Source: Acidimicrobiales bacterium
Lineage (GTDB): Bacteria; Actinomycetota; Acidimicrobiia; Acidimicrobiales; MedAcidi-G1
Direction of reading: 5' to 3'
DNA length: 64,000 nt
NCBI GenBank assembly: GCA_014237715.1
Contig: JAAZZG010000006.1
Coordinates: forward strand, 62,001 to 126,000
Below are positions 43,885 through 53,392 of the stretch, in pieces. The notes under the pieces were generated by a model. That model was not told where the DNA came from and did no database searches. It worked only from the letters and a program-made list of their open reading frames with translations. The translations under genes and the position numbers were made by a program. Within the stretch, counting starts at the first letter, position 1. Each line of letters opens with the position of its first letter.

Positions 43885-46524
43885 ATGAGCGACTCTGACG
43901 ATGGGGCGGGCACGCCAGTGGCTGGTGCTACCGAGGTGATCGACGCTCCCGTTCCATCCCCCACTCCCATCGACACCAACGACGCCGCCTCGGCCGACGG
44001 CCCAGCCGCGGAGATGTCGGGACGGACTAAGACGGCCATCGCCCTCGGCCCGTTCCTCGCCATCTGGCTGCTCTGGTGGCGTCTGGGCGATGTGTTCCTC
44101 CACCGAGACCTCGAGGCCAAGGTCCCCGAGTGGCTCTACGAGGTACCGCGGTCGTTCACCGTCGACTGGTTCAACTTCGCCGGTCGCGAGCGCGGCCACA
44201 AGGCCTCGGGCTGGGTCAACACCTGGTTCGACCACCTCCGCTACGAGGAACTCTTCGACTTCACCCTCTCGTGGCACGCCAGCACGCTCTGGCTGATCCC
44301 CTGTCTGGCCCTCGTCGTCCTTGCCGGCTGGCGGGGCTGGACGCAACGCAGCGGCGTCTGGATGGCCCTGGCTTTCGGTATCGCCTGGCTGGGCTGGGGC
44401 TTCGACCTCTTCGACTGGGTCACGCTGGCCGCCACGCCGTGGGCCTTCGTGGTCGCCGCCGGCCTCGCCACCGTCGCCATCGCCCGATTCCGCAATGGCC
44501 GGGATATCGGCCTGACCGCTGCAATGGCGGCCATCGCCACCGTCGGCTGGGTCACCATCCAGGTCGGCAACGAGTCATTCAACCTCAAAGTTCTGTTCCG
44601 CCGAATCGCAGGATGGCTGGAGTTCCCACTGGACCTCAGTGAGGGCCTGCTCGTCAGCGGTCACGGCCCGTGGCACCTGTCGGACATGCCGTGGCTGCCC
44701 ATCTTCGCCATCCTGGTCGGCGGGTCAGCGTGGATGAGCATCCGTGGTCGCAGCGTGCGGTGGGCCGTCATCGGTGCCATCACCCTGTGGTTCGCCGTGG
44801 TCAGCCTCTACGAGCCGTGGCACATCCCGGCCCTCCCGTGGGTCGTCATCGCCAGCCTGTTCGGTATGGCCGGCTACCGACTGGGTGGCTGGCGCCTCGC
44901 CCTGCTGAGTGTGACGTTCATCGTCTACGCCGCCTTCATCGGCGACCCGCCACTTAAGGATGGTGCCGAGACCCGCTGGGATAAGACGATGATCACACTG
45001 TCCGCCGTGCTGGTGGCCGTCCCGATCGCCACCCTCATCGGCGGGTTCCTCGGGATGTGGGCGGCGAAGCGGCGCCGGGTCGAGCAGTTCCTCATCCCGA
45101 TCATGAACCTCACCCAGGCCTTGCCGCACTTCACCTTCCTCATTCCGGTCGGCGTGTTCATCGGCGTGTCCCACAAGGCCGGTGTGATCGCCACCATCGC
45201 CTACGCCATACCGCCCATGGCCCGCCTCACCATCCTCGGCGTGCAAGGGATCTCCAAAGAGGTCATCGAGGCGGGCATCATGTCGGGCTGCACACCGCGC
45301 CAAATGCTCTGGAAGGTCGAAATCCCGGCGGCCCGCCACGCCCTACTGGTCGGGATCAACCAGGTGGTCATGGAGTGCCTGGCCATGGTGGTCATCGCCT
45401 CCTTCGTGGGCACCGCCGGGCTCGGCCAGGACCTGTTGTTCCGCCTCACCGGCCTGAAAATCGGTGCCGGCATGGAGATCGGCATCGCCATCGTGGTCAT
45501 GGCCATCACGCTGGATCGTCTCAGCCAGGCGCTTGGCAGCTGGGGTCCCACGCATCACGCACCCGGCGCGTCGTTCCCCTCCCGCCACCCGTACCTCATC
45601 GCCTCGTCCATCGCGGTGGGCGGTGGCACGCTGCTGGCCAGCATCTGGGACTCAGCCCAGCGGGTTCCCAAGAATTGGATGTGGGGCCATGCCCAGTACT
45701 GGGAGGCGATCGTCGACTGGTCCAAGACCAACATCTACAGCTCGACCATCTGGTTCCGCGACCAGTTGGAATCGTTCATTCTCCTGCGCATGCGTGACGC
45801 TTTCGCCACCATCCCGTGGATCGCCGCGGTGATCCTGGTGTTCACCATCGGCTGGTTCGTCAACGGCCGGCGTCTGGCCATCATGTCGTCGTCCATGGTG
45901 GCCATCATCGCTCTCACCGGCTTCTGGCCCCAGGCCATGACCAGCTTTTACCAGCTCACCTTCGCCGTGTTCCTGGCCTCTGTCATCGGCGTGCCGTTCG
46001 GCATCTGGACCGCCGGTTCGGAGCGCCGCAACTCGGTCGTCCAGGTGCTCCTGGACGGACTCCAGACGTTCCCGTCGTTCGTCTACCTCTTGCCGGCCAT
46101 CATGTTCTTCTCGGTGTCGGAGACCGCAGTGATCTTCGCCGTGGTGCTGTCAGTCTCGGTGCCGGCCATCCGCTACACGATCTTTGGCGTCCGCAACGTG
46201 CCCGGCCACCTGATCGAGGCGGCCACCATGTCAGGCTGCTCCAAGCGGCAGACCCTCTGGAAGGTCAAGGTGCCGCTCGCCGTGCCCGAGATCATGCTGG
46301 GCATCAACCAGACCATCATGTTCGGTCTTTTCATGGTGATGATCGGCGGTCTCATCAAGACCAGCGGTCTGGCCCGTGACCTCATTGAAGCCCAGCCCAA
46401 CGTCGATTCCGGCCGGGCCATCATCGGGGGCCTGGCCGTAGCCTGCATCGGCATGGCCATCGACCTGATCATCTCCGAGTGGGCCGACAAGCGAAAGAAG
46501 CAGCTCGGCCTCATTCAGGCCTGA
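43885..46524 (+). CDS. tmoV: Double permease of the TMAO/betaine-type ABC importer
   Basis: The 879-aa protein has an acidic N-terminus, about ten membrane segments in the first 300 residues and then two OpuAB/ProW-type permease modules. Their coupling loops are [32 protein letters not shown] and [32 protein letters not shown], an obvious internal duplication. Fusion of both half-permeases in one chain matches TmoV-type TMAO importers. It ends 7 bp before tmm. Confidence 0.88.
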   Translation: MSDSDDGAGTPVAGATEVIDAPVPSPTPIDTNDAASADGPAAEMSGRTKTAIALGPFLAIWLLWWRLGDVFLHRDLEAKVPEWLYEVPRSFTVDWFNFAGRERGHKASGWVNTWFDHLRYEELFDFTLSWHASTLWLIPCLALVVLAGWRGWTQRSGVWMALAFGIAWLGWGFDLFDWVTLAATPWAFVVAAGLATVAIARFRNGRDIGLTAAMAAIATVGWVTIQVGNESFNLKVLFRRIAGWLEFPLDLSEGLLVSGHGPWHLSDMPWLPIFAILVGGSAWMSIRGRSVRWAVIGAITLWFAVVSLYEPWHIPALPWVVIASLFGMAGYRLGGWRLALLSVTFIVYAAFIGDPPLKDGAETRWDKTMITLSAVLVAVPIATLIGGFLGMWAAKRRRVEQFLIPIMNLTQALPHFTFLIPVGVFIGVSHKAGVIATIAYAIPPMARLTILGVQGISKEVIEAGIMSGCTPRQMLWKVEIPAARHALLVGINQVVMECLAMVVIASFVGTAGLGQDLLFRLTGLKIGAGMEIGIAIVVMAITLDRLSQALGSWGPTHHAPGASFPSRHPYLIASSIAVGGGTLLASIWDSAQRVPKNWMWGHAQYWEAIVDWSKTNIYSSTIWFRDQLESFILLRMRDAFATIPWIAAVILVFTIGWFVNGRRLAIMSSSMVAIIALTGFWPQAMTSFYQLTFAVFLASVIGVPFGIWTAGSERRNSVVQVLLDGLQTFPSFVYLLPAIMFFSVSETAVIFAVVLSVSVPAIRYTIFGVRNVPGHLIEAATMSGCSKRQTLWKVKVPLAVPEIMLGINQTIMFGLFMVMIGGLIKTSGLARDLIEAQPNVDSGRAIIGGLAVACIGMAIDLIISEWADKRKKQLGLIQA

Positions 46525-46531
46525 TCCCGCC

Positions 46532-47902
46532 ATGACACGTGTCGCAGTGATCGGTGCCGGGCCCAGCGGTCTGGCCATGCTCCGGGCCTTCGCCTCGGCC
46601 GCTGAGCAGGGCGCCGAGGTGCCCGAGGTGATCTGCTTCGAGAAGCAGGATGACTGGGGCGGCCTCTGGAACTACACGTGGCGAACCGGCGTGGACGAGT
46701 ACGGCGAGTCGGTCCACGGCTCGATGTACCGCTACCTGTGGTCCAACGGCCCCAAGGAGTGCTTGGAGTTCGCCGACTACGGATTCGAGGAGCACTTCGG
46801 GAAGCCCATCGCCTCCTACCCGCCCCGTGAGGTCCTGTGGGACTACATCAAGGGCCGCGTCGACAAGAGCGGCGTACGTGACCAGATCCGGTTCCGGACC
46901 ACCGTGCGCGAGGTGGTCTACGACGCGACCGCTGGCGACGGGGCCGGGATGTTTACCGTCACCTCCCACGACCTGGATGGCGGCCACACGTCGTCCGAGA
47001 AGTTCGACCACGTCGTGGTCGCCTCAGGCCACTTCTCGGTGCCCAACGTGCCCCATTACCCGGGCTTCGAAAAGTTCCTGGGCCGCATCCTTCACGCCCA
47101 CGACTTCCGTGACGCCGTCGAGTTCGCCGGCCGGGACATCCTCATCGTGGGGGCCAGCTACTCGGCCGAGGACATCGGCTCGCAGTGCCACAAGTACGGC
47201 GCCAACCGCATCTACTGCACGTCACGGGCCGGCACCATGGGCTACGACTGGCCCGACAACTGGGAGGAACTTCCGATCCTCACTCACGTGGACGGCAACA
47301 CCGTCCACTTCTCCGACGGCCAGACCCGCGACGTGCATGCCATCATCCTGTGCACTGGGTACCAGCATCACTTCCCCTACCTGCCTGACGACCTTCGGCT
47401 CGAGACGGCCAACCGGCTGTGGGTGTCCGGCCTCTACAAGGGCGTGGTGTGGGAGCGGAACCCGAAGCTCTTCTACCTCGGGATGCAGGACCAGTACTAC
47501 ACATTCAACATGTTCGACGCGCAGGCCTGGTACGCCCGCGACGTCCTGATGGGACGCATCGATCTGCCGTCTGCCGAGGAGATGGCTGCCGATGGTGCTG
47601 CCTGGCTGGCCCGCGAGGAAGCACTTGAGACGGCCTACGAAGAAATCGACTTTCAGGGCGACTACACCCAGGTCCTGGTCGACGAGACCGACTACCCGGA
47701 CTTCAACATCCCGGCAGTGAACCAGATGTTTAAGGACTGGAAGGGCCACAAGAAGGCCGACATCATGGGCTACCGGAACCTCGGCTTCCCGTCGACGCTG
47801 ACCGGGACGGTGGCACCGCCCCACCACACGCCGTGGCTAGATGCGCTGGACGACTCGATGGCCACCTACCTGCTAGACGAGGCCCCGGAAGGCGGCGGCT
47901 GA
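46532..47902 (+). CDS. tmm: Trimethylamine monooxygenase
   Basis: The 456-aa flavin monooxygenase oxidises trimethylamine to trimethylamine N-oxide using FAD, NADPH and O2. It has the FAD motif [14 protein letters not shown], the Tmm-typical [45 protein letters not shown], the FMO signature [14 protein letters not shown] and the NADPH motif [14 protein letters not shown]. Length is normal for Tmm. It is the last gene of the tmoX-W-V-tmm operon, so one transcript covers uptake of TMAO and its formation from TMA. Confidence 0.92.
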   Translation: MTRVAVIGAGPSGLAMLRAFASAAEQGAEVPEVICFEKQDDWGGLWNYTWRTGVDEYGESVHGSMYRYLWSNGPKECLEFADYGFEEHFGKPIASYPPREVLWDYIKGRVDKSGVRDQIRFRTTVREVVYDATAGDGAGMFTVTSHDLDGGHTSSEKFDHVVVASGHFSVPNVPHYPGFEKFLGRILHAHDFRDAVEFAGRDILIVGASYSAEDIGSQCHKYGANRIYCTSRAGTMGYDWPDNWEELPILTHVDGNTVHFSDGQTRDVHAIILCTGYQHHFPYLPDDLRLETANRLWVSGLYKGVVWERNPKLFYLGMQDQYYTFNMFDAQAWYARDVLMGRIDLPSAEEMAADGAAWLAREEALETAYEEIDFQGDYTQVLVDETDYPDFNIPAVNQMFKDWKGHKKADIMGYRNLGFPSTLTGTVAPPHHTPWLDALDDSMATYLLDEAPEGGG

Positions 47903-47941
47903 GGCCGACCCCTTCGAGATCGGTTCACCGCTCAGTCCCCA

Positions 47942-48058
47942 TCAGGTTGAGAGGGCGCCCTTCCCTGCCTTTTTGTCTTTCTTTGCCTGTCGCTTTTCTT
48001 TGGCGCTCTTGGAGGCGGGAGTCTTGCTGCTCCTGCCACCCTTGTCTTTGCTAGCCAT
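47942..48058 (-). CDS. Lys-rich micro-protein
   Basis: A 38-aa product, MASKDKGGRSSKTPASKSAK followed by EKRQAKKDKKAGKGALST, with about one third Lys/Arg. The ATG at 48058 has GGAGAGG at good distance, which strongly supports translation. Short Lys-rich proteins of this pattern (SKTPASKS...KEKR-AKK) are widespread in actinobacteria and remain uncharacterised; binding to RNA or ribosomes is a guess from charge. It converges on tmm with a 39-bp gap. Confidence 0.75.
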   Translation of the reverse strand: MASKDKGGRSSKTPASKSAKEKRQAKKDKKAGKGALST

Positions 48059-48182
48059 AGCGGCCTCTCCAACTTTCTGTTGACCTCTCGACCCCAACCA
48101 ACCTTAGGCCCCAGTTCGACGCTAGAACTCAAAACGACCACTGCCCCAGAGAGAATCCCCAGAGAGAGTGAAGCGACTGGCC

Positions 48183-49523
48183 CTAGCTCCAGGGATACGG
48201 CGAGTTGCTCTCGGGGTGCAGATTTCCCAAGGCGTACCGGCTGTACCGGAACGGCTCCAACAGGGCCTGCGTGTCGCCGCAGAGTTCCTTGGCCACCAGC
48301 GCGCCCAGCCCGACCATCTTGAAGCCGTGGTTCGAGTCGGCGATCACGTAGACGTTCTCGCAGAAGGTGTCCAGCACCGGGAAGCTGTCCGGGGTGAACG
48401 CCCCGATCCCACCGGATGGCACCTGGCTCATCAGGTGGGCCTTGCCCTCGAACCGTGACTGGCAGTGCGACAACGCAGCGGCCCACACGGCCCGGAAGTC
48501 TTCGCCGACCACGAAGTCCGGGCTGGCCGGGCCGTACGGATCGATGGCCACGTCACGCCACGGCTTGTCGACCGGGTAGGGCATATAGCCGCCCTGCACC
48601 CCACCGAAGTTGAAATCGGGTTTGTAGTACACGCCCCACTTGCCATCGACCAGCAGGTTCCCATCCTCGTCGTGCAGGGGTGCGTCGGCATCCACGTGGA
48701 CGACCGGCGGCATAGTGCCGTCGTTGTTCATCAGGTAGCCGGGATCGACGTCCAGCGTCCCCTCCTGGAGGGCCCAGAACTTCCATGTCGGCACGGTGTG
48801 GGTGGAATCGCCGGACACGATGTCGGTGGTGTCAGGCAGGTCCAGCATCTCCCACAACTTCGGCACCCACGGCCCGGCAGCGGCGATCACATGGTCGACG
48901 GCGACCATGCCCCGACTGGTCACCACGTGGGTCACGGCACCACCGTTGACGGCCAGTTCGGTGACCACTGTGTCGGACACGACGTTGACGCCTTCGGCCT
49001 CCACCTTGGCCAGCAGTCCGTTGACGGTGGCCATGTTGTGGGCGTAGCCGCCCTTCTTCTCGTGGAGCACGCTGCTGACCCCGGTGGCACGCCAGTCGTC
49101 GAAGATGCCCAGCATGTGGTCGCGGGTGGCGTCGACACCGTCGATGAACTCCGACTCGTACCCGATGGCCTTCTGCTGCTCGTGGATCGTGGCCACGTCC
49201 TCGCTCATCTCGTCATACGAGATCTGGAGGTAGCCCACCGGGTGATACTCGAAGGCCTCAGCGTTGGCGTCCCACACCTCGACCGAATGGGCCATCAGCT
49301 CGCGCATGGCGGGCTGGAAATAGTTGTTTCGAACCACGCCGCAGGCGATGCCCGACGGGCCGGCACCCGCCGCGGACTTCTCAATGATGACGATGTCGTC
49401 GCCACTGCCAGTGCCACGGGCCTTCAACTCACGGGCCAGGTGCCACGCAGTGGACAGGCCGTGGATACCGGCACCGATGATGCAGTACCGGGCCGACTCG
49501 GGAAGCTTGCCGGTGGTGCTCAT
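48183..49523 (-). CDS. DAO-family FAD oxidoreductase (SoxB/MgdA-like)
   Basis: The 446-aa flavoprotein has the FAD fold CIIGAGIHGLSTAWHLARELK, a second FAD contact VIEKSAAGAGPSGIACGVVRNNYFQP and the C-terminal FPVLDTFCENVYVIADSNHGFKMVGLGALVAKEL typical of sarcosine/dimethylglycine oxidase-type amine oxidases. It closes the leftward gmaS-mgs operon, where N-methylglutamate dehydrogenase would be expected. The usual partner subunits are absent, so it may act alone or with the 140-aa protein upstream. ATG 49523 follows CAGGAG. Confidence 0.85.
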   Translation of the reverse strand: MSTTGKLPESARYCIIGAGIHGLSTAWHLARELKARGTGSGDDIVIIEKSAAGAGPSGIACGVVRNNYFQPAMRELMAHSVEVWDANAEAFEYHPVGYLQISYDEMSEDVATIHEQQKAIGYESEFIDGVDATRDHMLGIFDDWRATGVSSVLHEKKGGYAHNMATVNGLLAKVEAEGVNVVSDTVVTELAVNGGAVTHVVTSRGMVAVDHVIAAAGPWVPKLWEMLDLPDTTDIVSGDSTHTVPTWKFWALQEGTLDVDPGYLMNNDGTMPPVVHVDADAPLHDEDGNLLVDGKWGVYYKPDFNFGGVQGGYMPYPVDKPWRDVAIDPYGPASPDFVVGEDFRAVWAAALSHCQSRFEGKAHLMSQVPSGGIGAFTPDSFPVLDTFCENVYVIADSNHGFKMVGLGALVAKELCGDTQALLEPFRYSRYALGNLHPESNSPYPWS

Positions 49524-49657
49524 GGGGTACTCCTGTTTCCTGGGTGCCACCGAGTCAGCAGCACCGATCTATCACGGGTCGGACATGACCGGACCCGCCG
49601 ACAGGTGTCGACGGGTCCGAATCAGAGATTTTCTTCGGTGGTCGTCCCGCCGGCGAG

Positions 49658-50080
49658 CTAGTGCGCCGGGGGCTCCCAGCCTTCGAGAACCGGCGCCTTG
49701 TAGTTGTCGCCCACCGACTTTGAGTCGGCGACCCACGGGCCGAGCTCCACCTGGTGGAACTTGCAGTGCTTCTCCTTGAGCTGGATGCCGTAGGAGTTCC
49801 CCGAGATGAGGTGTCTCATGAGCACCTTGCGGGCCAACTCGTCTCCCCGACCTTCCGGGATGTCGAAGTAGATCTTCAGGAAGGCGTTGGAGTTCCGATC
49901 GAATACCGCGGGGGTGCCGTCCTCCTCCAGTAGGTGAATGTCCTCCAGCCAGTTCAGATCCTTCCCCGGCGTCAACTCCATCAGGTCGAGGTCCTCGACC
50001 AGCGAGACGTCCTCCTGGTATTCGAACCGCTTCCCGGCCAGGGTCTCGGCATCGATGGCGACTGTGTGCTTCACACCCAT
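49658..50080 (-). CDS. Unrecognised 140-aa protein in the methylamine operon
   Basis: I do not recognise a family. The protein is soluble and acidic, with no signal or membrane segment. Notable stretches are VEDLDLMELTPGKDLNWLEDIHLLEEDG, LKIYFDIPEGRGDELARKVLMRHL and the C-terminal CKFHQVELGPWVADSKSVGDNYKAPVLEGWEPP. It lies 2 bp from the FMN-subunit gene and 134 bp from the flavoprotein, so it is part of the operon and probably works in the same pathway, possibly as a small partner subunit. Confidence 0.8.
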   Translation of the reverse strand: MGVKHTVAIDAETLAGKRFEYQEDVSLVEDLDLMELTPGKDLNWLEDIHLLEEDGTPAVFDRNSNAFLKIYFDIPEGRGDELARKVLMRHLISGNSYGIQLKEKHCKFHQVELGPWVADSKSVGDNYKAPVLEGWEPPAH

Positions 50081-50082
50081 CG

Positions 50083-51525
50083 TCAGTTCCTCCCGCTCTC
50101 TGCAAGCTGCTTGGCCATCATGTCCTTCATCTCCTGGAGCGCACGCTCCTCGCTGACGCCCGGGATGTAGGTGGTCCCGGCCAGCGGCACCTTGGCCATG
50201 GCCGACGCCTCATGGGTGAGAGCGGCCAGATCCTCGGGCTCCAGGCTGTGGATGTTGGTCTTGCCGCATGCACGGGCCAGCAACTGGACCTCCATGGTCA
50301 ACGTATGGAGGTAGTTGTAGACCCGCAGGGCGGCCTCCTCGACGTCAAGGCGTGCCCGCAGCTCGACGTCCTGGGTGGCCACACCCACCGGACAGCGACC
50401 GGTGTGGCAGTGGTAGCACTCGCCGGCCGGCACTCCGATAGTGCCCTCATAGTCAGTGACACCCTCTATGTGCTTGTTGCAGTTCAGGGCCATCAGGGCA
50501 GCGGTACCGAGTGCCACGGCCTTGGCACCCAGAGCCAGACACTTGGCCACGTCACCGCCGTTGCGGATCCCGCCGGCCACCACGAGGTCGACCTCGTCGG
50601 CCAAGCCCACGTCCTCGAGCGCCCGTCGGGCCTCGGGGATGGCGGCCATCAACGGGATGCCCGTCTCCTCGGTCGCGAGGTGTGGACCGGCACCGGTACC
50701 TCCTTCGGCGCCATCGAGGTAGATCGAGTCAGGACCGCACTTGGCGGCCATCCGAACGTCGTCGTACACCCGTGACGAACCCAGCTTCAACTGGATCGGC
50801 ACCTGGTAGCTGGTGGCTTCGCGGATCTCCTGGATCTTCAGCGACAAGTCGTCAGGTCCGATCCAGTCGGGGTGGCGGGCCGGCGAGCGCTGGTCGATGC
50901 CAGCGGGCAGCGAGCGCATCTCAGCCACCTGCTCGGTGACCTTCTGGCCCATGAGGTGTCCACCAAGGCCGACCTTGCAACCCTGCCCGATGAAGAACTC
51001 AATGGCGTCGGCCAGCATCAGGTGGTGCGGGTTGAAGCCGTAGCGGCTCTGGATGACCTGGTAGAACCACTTCGTCGACAGGTCCCGCTCGGGCGGAATC
51101 ATGCCGCCCTCACCGGAGCACGTCGCCGTGCCGGCCATCGAGGCGCCCTTGGCGAGTGCCGATTTGGCCTCGATGGACAACGCACCGAAGCTCATGCCGG
51201 TGATGTAGACGGGAATGTCCAACTCCAACGGGTTGGCGGCAAACCGGCCGCCGATGACCGTCTTGGTCTCGCACTTCTCGCGATAGCCCTCGATCACGAA
51301 GCGGGTGAGCGTTCCGGGAAGGAACACCAGCTCGTCCCAGTGGGGGATCTTCTTGAACAGTGAGAATCCCCGCATCCGATAGCGGCCCAGTTCTGCCTTC
51401 ACGTGGATGTCGTTGATGACCTCCGGCGTGAAGATCTTGCTCTTGCCGATGACGTCGGTGGCTGCGTTGGTGTCGACCTTGGGGGTGTCGACTCCCTTGA
51501 TGTCGTTTGCTTCTGGCATCGTCAT
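50083..51525 (-). CDS. mgsC: FMN-dependent glutamate-synthase-like subunit (MgsC/GlxD type)
   Basis: The 480-aa protein matches the FMN and Fe-S part of glutamate synthase large subunit. It has GMSFGALSIEAKSALAKGASMAGTATCSGEGGM, QLKLGSSRVYDDVRMAAKCGPDSIYLDGAEGGTGAGP, DLVVAGGIRNGGDVAKCLALGAKAVALGTAAL and the iron-sulphur cysteines in GECYHCHTGRCPVG. With the GXGXG and amidotransferase subunits upstream it forms a three-subunit enzyme. The glutamine-synthetase-like gene at the head of the operon points to N-methylglutamate synthase. Six bp separate it from the GXGXG gene. Confidence 0.85.
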   Translation of the reverse strand: MTMPEANDIKGVDTPKVDTNAATDVIGKSKIFTPEVINDIHVKAELGRYRMRGFSLFKKIPHWDELVFLPGTLTRFVIEGYREKCETKTVIGGRFAANPLELDIPVYITGMSFGALSIEAKSALAKGASMAGTATCSGEGGMIPPERDLSTKWFYQVIQSRYGFNPHHLMLADAIEFFIGQGCKVGLGGHLMGQKVTEQVAEMRSLPAGIDQRSPARHPDWIGPDDLSLKIQEIREATSYQVPIQLKLGSSRVYDDVRMAAKCGPDSIYLDGAEGGTGAGPHLATEETGIPLMAAIPEARRALEDVGLADEVDLVVAGGIRNGGDVAKCLALGAKAVALGTAALMALNCNKHIEGVTDYEGTIGVPAGECYHCHTGRCPVGVATQDVELRARLDVEEAALRVYNYLHTLTMEVQLLARACGKTNIHSLEPEDLAALTHEASAMAKVPLAGTTYIPGVSEERALQEMKDMMAKQLAESGRN

Positions 51526-51531
51526 CTCCTC

Positions 51532-52323
51532 CTAGAGCACGAGCTTGCGCTCGGAGGGCTCCAGCGCGTCGTAGTTGTGGAGCACCTTGCCGCACTCGAA
51601 CTTCTTCAGGTCCGGCGGGGTGCCGAGGTCGTAGATCTCGAACTTGCGGTTGATGAACTCGATGTCGTCGTCGTTCATCTCACCAGGCACACAGTCCACG
51701 CCGAGTGAAGCGATCTTGCCGCCGACGTAGATCACGCCGTCGTACATCGAGTCGCCCAGGCCATCGTTGGCGTCACCACAGATGATTTGACGACCACGCT
51801 GCATCATGAAGCCGGTGTTGATGCCGGCGCTGCCCAGGGCGATGATCGTTCCGCCCTTCTGGTCGATTCCGGTACGCGCACCCACGTTGCCCTTGATGAC
51901 CAGGTCTCCACCACGGAGGGCGGCGCCGGTCAGGGAACCGGCCGGCCCCTCGACCACTACCGACCCAGACATCATGTTCTCGGCCAGCGCCCAGCCGACC
52001 CGACCGTTGATCTGGACCTCCGGCCCGTCGATCAGTCCGCAGGCATACCAGCCCGGGCTGCCCTCAAACGTCAGGTTGCAGCGCTTGAGGATGCCCACAC
52101 CGAGCGAATGCTTGGAGCCCGGGTTGACGATGGTCACTTCGTTTACGCCCTCGTCGTAGACGATGCGCTTGAGCTCCAAATTGATCTTCCTGGTGGTCAG
52201 GTCGGTGGCGTCGATCACCGCCGTGTCACCGTCGATAACCGCGGTCATGGGCGGCTCGGGATCCGGCTCGACGAGTCCGCGGGCGTCGTAGACGACCCCG
52301 CTCTTGGTGTTCAGACCTGCCAC
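51532..52323 (-). CDS. mgsB: Glutamate-synthase GXGXG-domain subunit (MgsB/GlxC type)
   Basis: The 263-aa protein is a stand-alone version of the right-handed beta-helix domain that ends glutamate synthase. Its strands repeat around VQINGRVGWALAENMMSGSVVVEGPAGSLTGAALRGGDLVIKGNVGARTGIDQKGGTIIALGSAGINTGF. It is structural and holds the other two subunits together. The start is GTG 52323, overlapping the end of the amidotransferase gene by 13 bases. Confidence 0.85.
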   Translation of the reverse strand: MAGLNTKSGVVYDARGLVEPDPEPPMTAVIDGDTAVIDATDLTTRKINLELKRIVYDEGVNEVTIVNPGSKHSLGVGILKRCNLTFEGSPGWYACGLIDGPEVQINGRVGWALAENMMSGSVVVEGPAGSLTGAALRGGDLVIKGNVGARTGIDQKGGTIIALGSAGINTGFMMQRGRQIICGDANDGLGDSMYDGVIYVGGKIASLGVDCVPGEMNDDDIEFINRKFEIYDLGTPPDLKKFECGKVLHNYDALEPSERKLVL

Positions 52324-53243
52324 GTCAGTACCTCCCGCTCGAACGGATCCCGGGTCTCGACCTCGGCCCCGACGAGCGCCCGGATGGCAATCTCCTCTGA
52401 GGCCATGGCCACCAGGTTGTCGGTCTCCATTAACACCAGCGGCTTAGCCGCCATCTCGTCCTTGGCGATGCCCAACTCGCTGCCGGTGGCCACCAGATAG
52501 GTGAACACCCCGTCGAAGTCATCCAGGCTGTGCTTCATGGCCGTCTCGAGCGGCTCGCCGTCCTCGAGATGCTGGGCCAGATAAACGGCAATGATCTCCG
52601 AATCGCACTCGGACTGGAACCGGTGGCCCATCCGCTCCAGGCGGCGGCGCCACATGTGGTAGTTGGTGAGTTGTCCGTTGTGCACGACAGCGACGTCGGC
52701 AAACGGGTAGGCCCAATAGGGATGGGCGCTGGCCAGGTCCACGTCGGACTCGGTCGCCATCCGAACGTGGCCGATGCCGTGGCTGCCCCGGATCCCGGCC
52801 AGGCCGTACTGCTCGTGGACGGTGTTGGCGTCGCCGAGGTCCTTGACAATCTCCAACGAGTTGCCCAACGACAGCACCTGGCAACCTGGGATGTCCTCCA
52901 GGTAGTCGGCCAGTGGCTTGAGGTCGCCCCCGTACCTGATGGTGGCCCGGAAGGCGTAGCCGCCGTCCTCGGTGTGGATCGTCGCCAGGTCGGCGCCGAT
53001 CTTGGCCAGACGAGCCTCGACCTCGGCTCGGTTGCGCTCAAGCCTCTCGGCCATACCGAACCCCTTGAAATCATTGGGTTCGGCCAGCATGAACCTCACG
53101 ATGACTAGGTCGTCAGCCGGTCCGTACATTGCGAAGCCCGTTGAATCGGGGCCCCGATGCTTCATGGAATTGAGCATCGCTGTGAGCTCGTCGCCGATGT
53201 CGGCCGCTCCGTCACGATGGATGATGCCGGCAATGCCGCACAT
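52311..53243 (-). CDS. mgsA: Class II glutamine amidotransferase subunit (MgsA/GlxB type)
   Basis: The 310-aa protein begins MCGIAGIIHRDGAADIGDEL: Cys2 is the Ntn-type nucleophile that releases ammonia from glutamine or, in Mgs, processes gamma-glutamylmethylamide to feed methylamine into N-methylglutamate. GIRGSHGIGHVRMATESDVDLASAHPYWAYPFADVAVVHNGQLTNY carries the oxyanion residues. Because Cys2 must become residue 1, ATG 53243 is certain despite a longer open frame. AGGGAGA lies upstream. Confidence 0.87.
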   Translation of the reverse strand: MCGIAGIIHRDGAADIGDELTAMLNSMKHRGPDSTGFAMYGPADDLVIVRFMLAEPNDFKGFGMAERLERNRAEVEARLAKIGADLATIHTEDGGYAFRATIRYGGDLKPLADYLEDIPGCQVLSLGNSLEIVKDLGDANTVHEQYGLAGIRGSHGIGHVRMATESDVDLASAHPYWAYPFADVAVVHNGQLTNYHMWRRRLERMGHRFQSECDSEIIAVYLAQHLEDGEPLETAMKHSLDDFDGVFTYLVATGSELGIAKDEMAAKPLVLMETDNLVAMASEEIAIRALVGAEVETRDPFEREVLTWQV

Positions 53244-53265
53244 GGTGTCTCCCTGCTTCTCAGGT

Positions 53266-53382
53266 CTTGAACGTCGCTTATCTGGTGTCTGGCAGTAGCT
53301 GCCAGACCATGAGAGGTTGGTCTCAAACGTCGTGTATCTGGTGTCTCGTGTCTGGTCTCTGGCAGTAACTGCCAGGCGATGA
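53266..53382 (-). repeat. Duplicated hairpin element between gmaS and mgsA
   Basis: Two related copies each contain TATCTGGTGTCT and a perfect 7-bp hairpin: CTGGCAGTAGCTGCCAG at 53289-53305 and CTGGCAGTAACTGCCAG at 53359-53375. Each is followed by ATGAG on the plus strand. The second copy has a 12-bp insertion before the hairpin. Transcription crosses the gap from gmaS to mgsA, so they may tune transcript processing or attenuation. Confidence 0.7.
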
Positions 53383-53392
53383 GCGGTGGGCG

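Noticed and set aside
48465-49661. A 398-codon plus-strand frame opposite the DAO flavoprotein gene
   Set aside because: Antisense shadow; Gly/His/Val-rich and without motifs.
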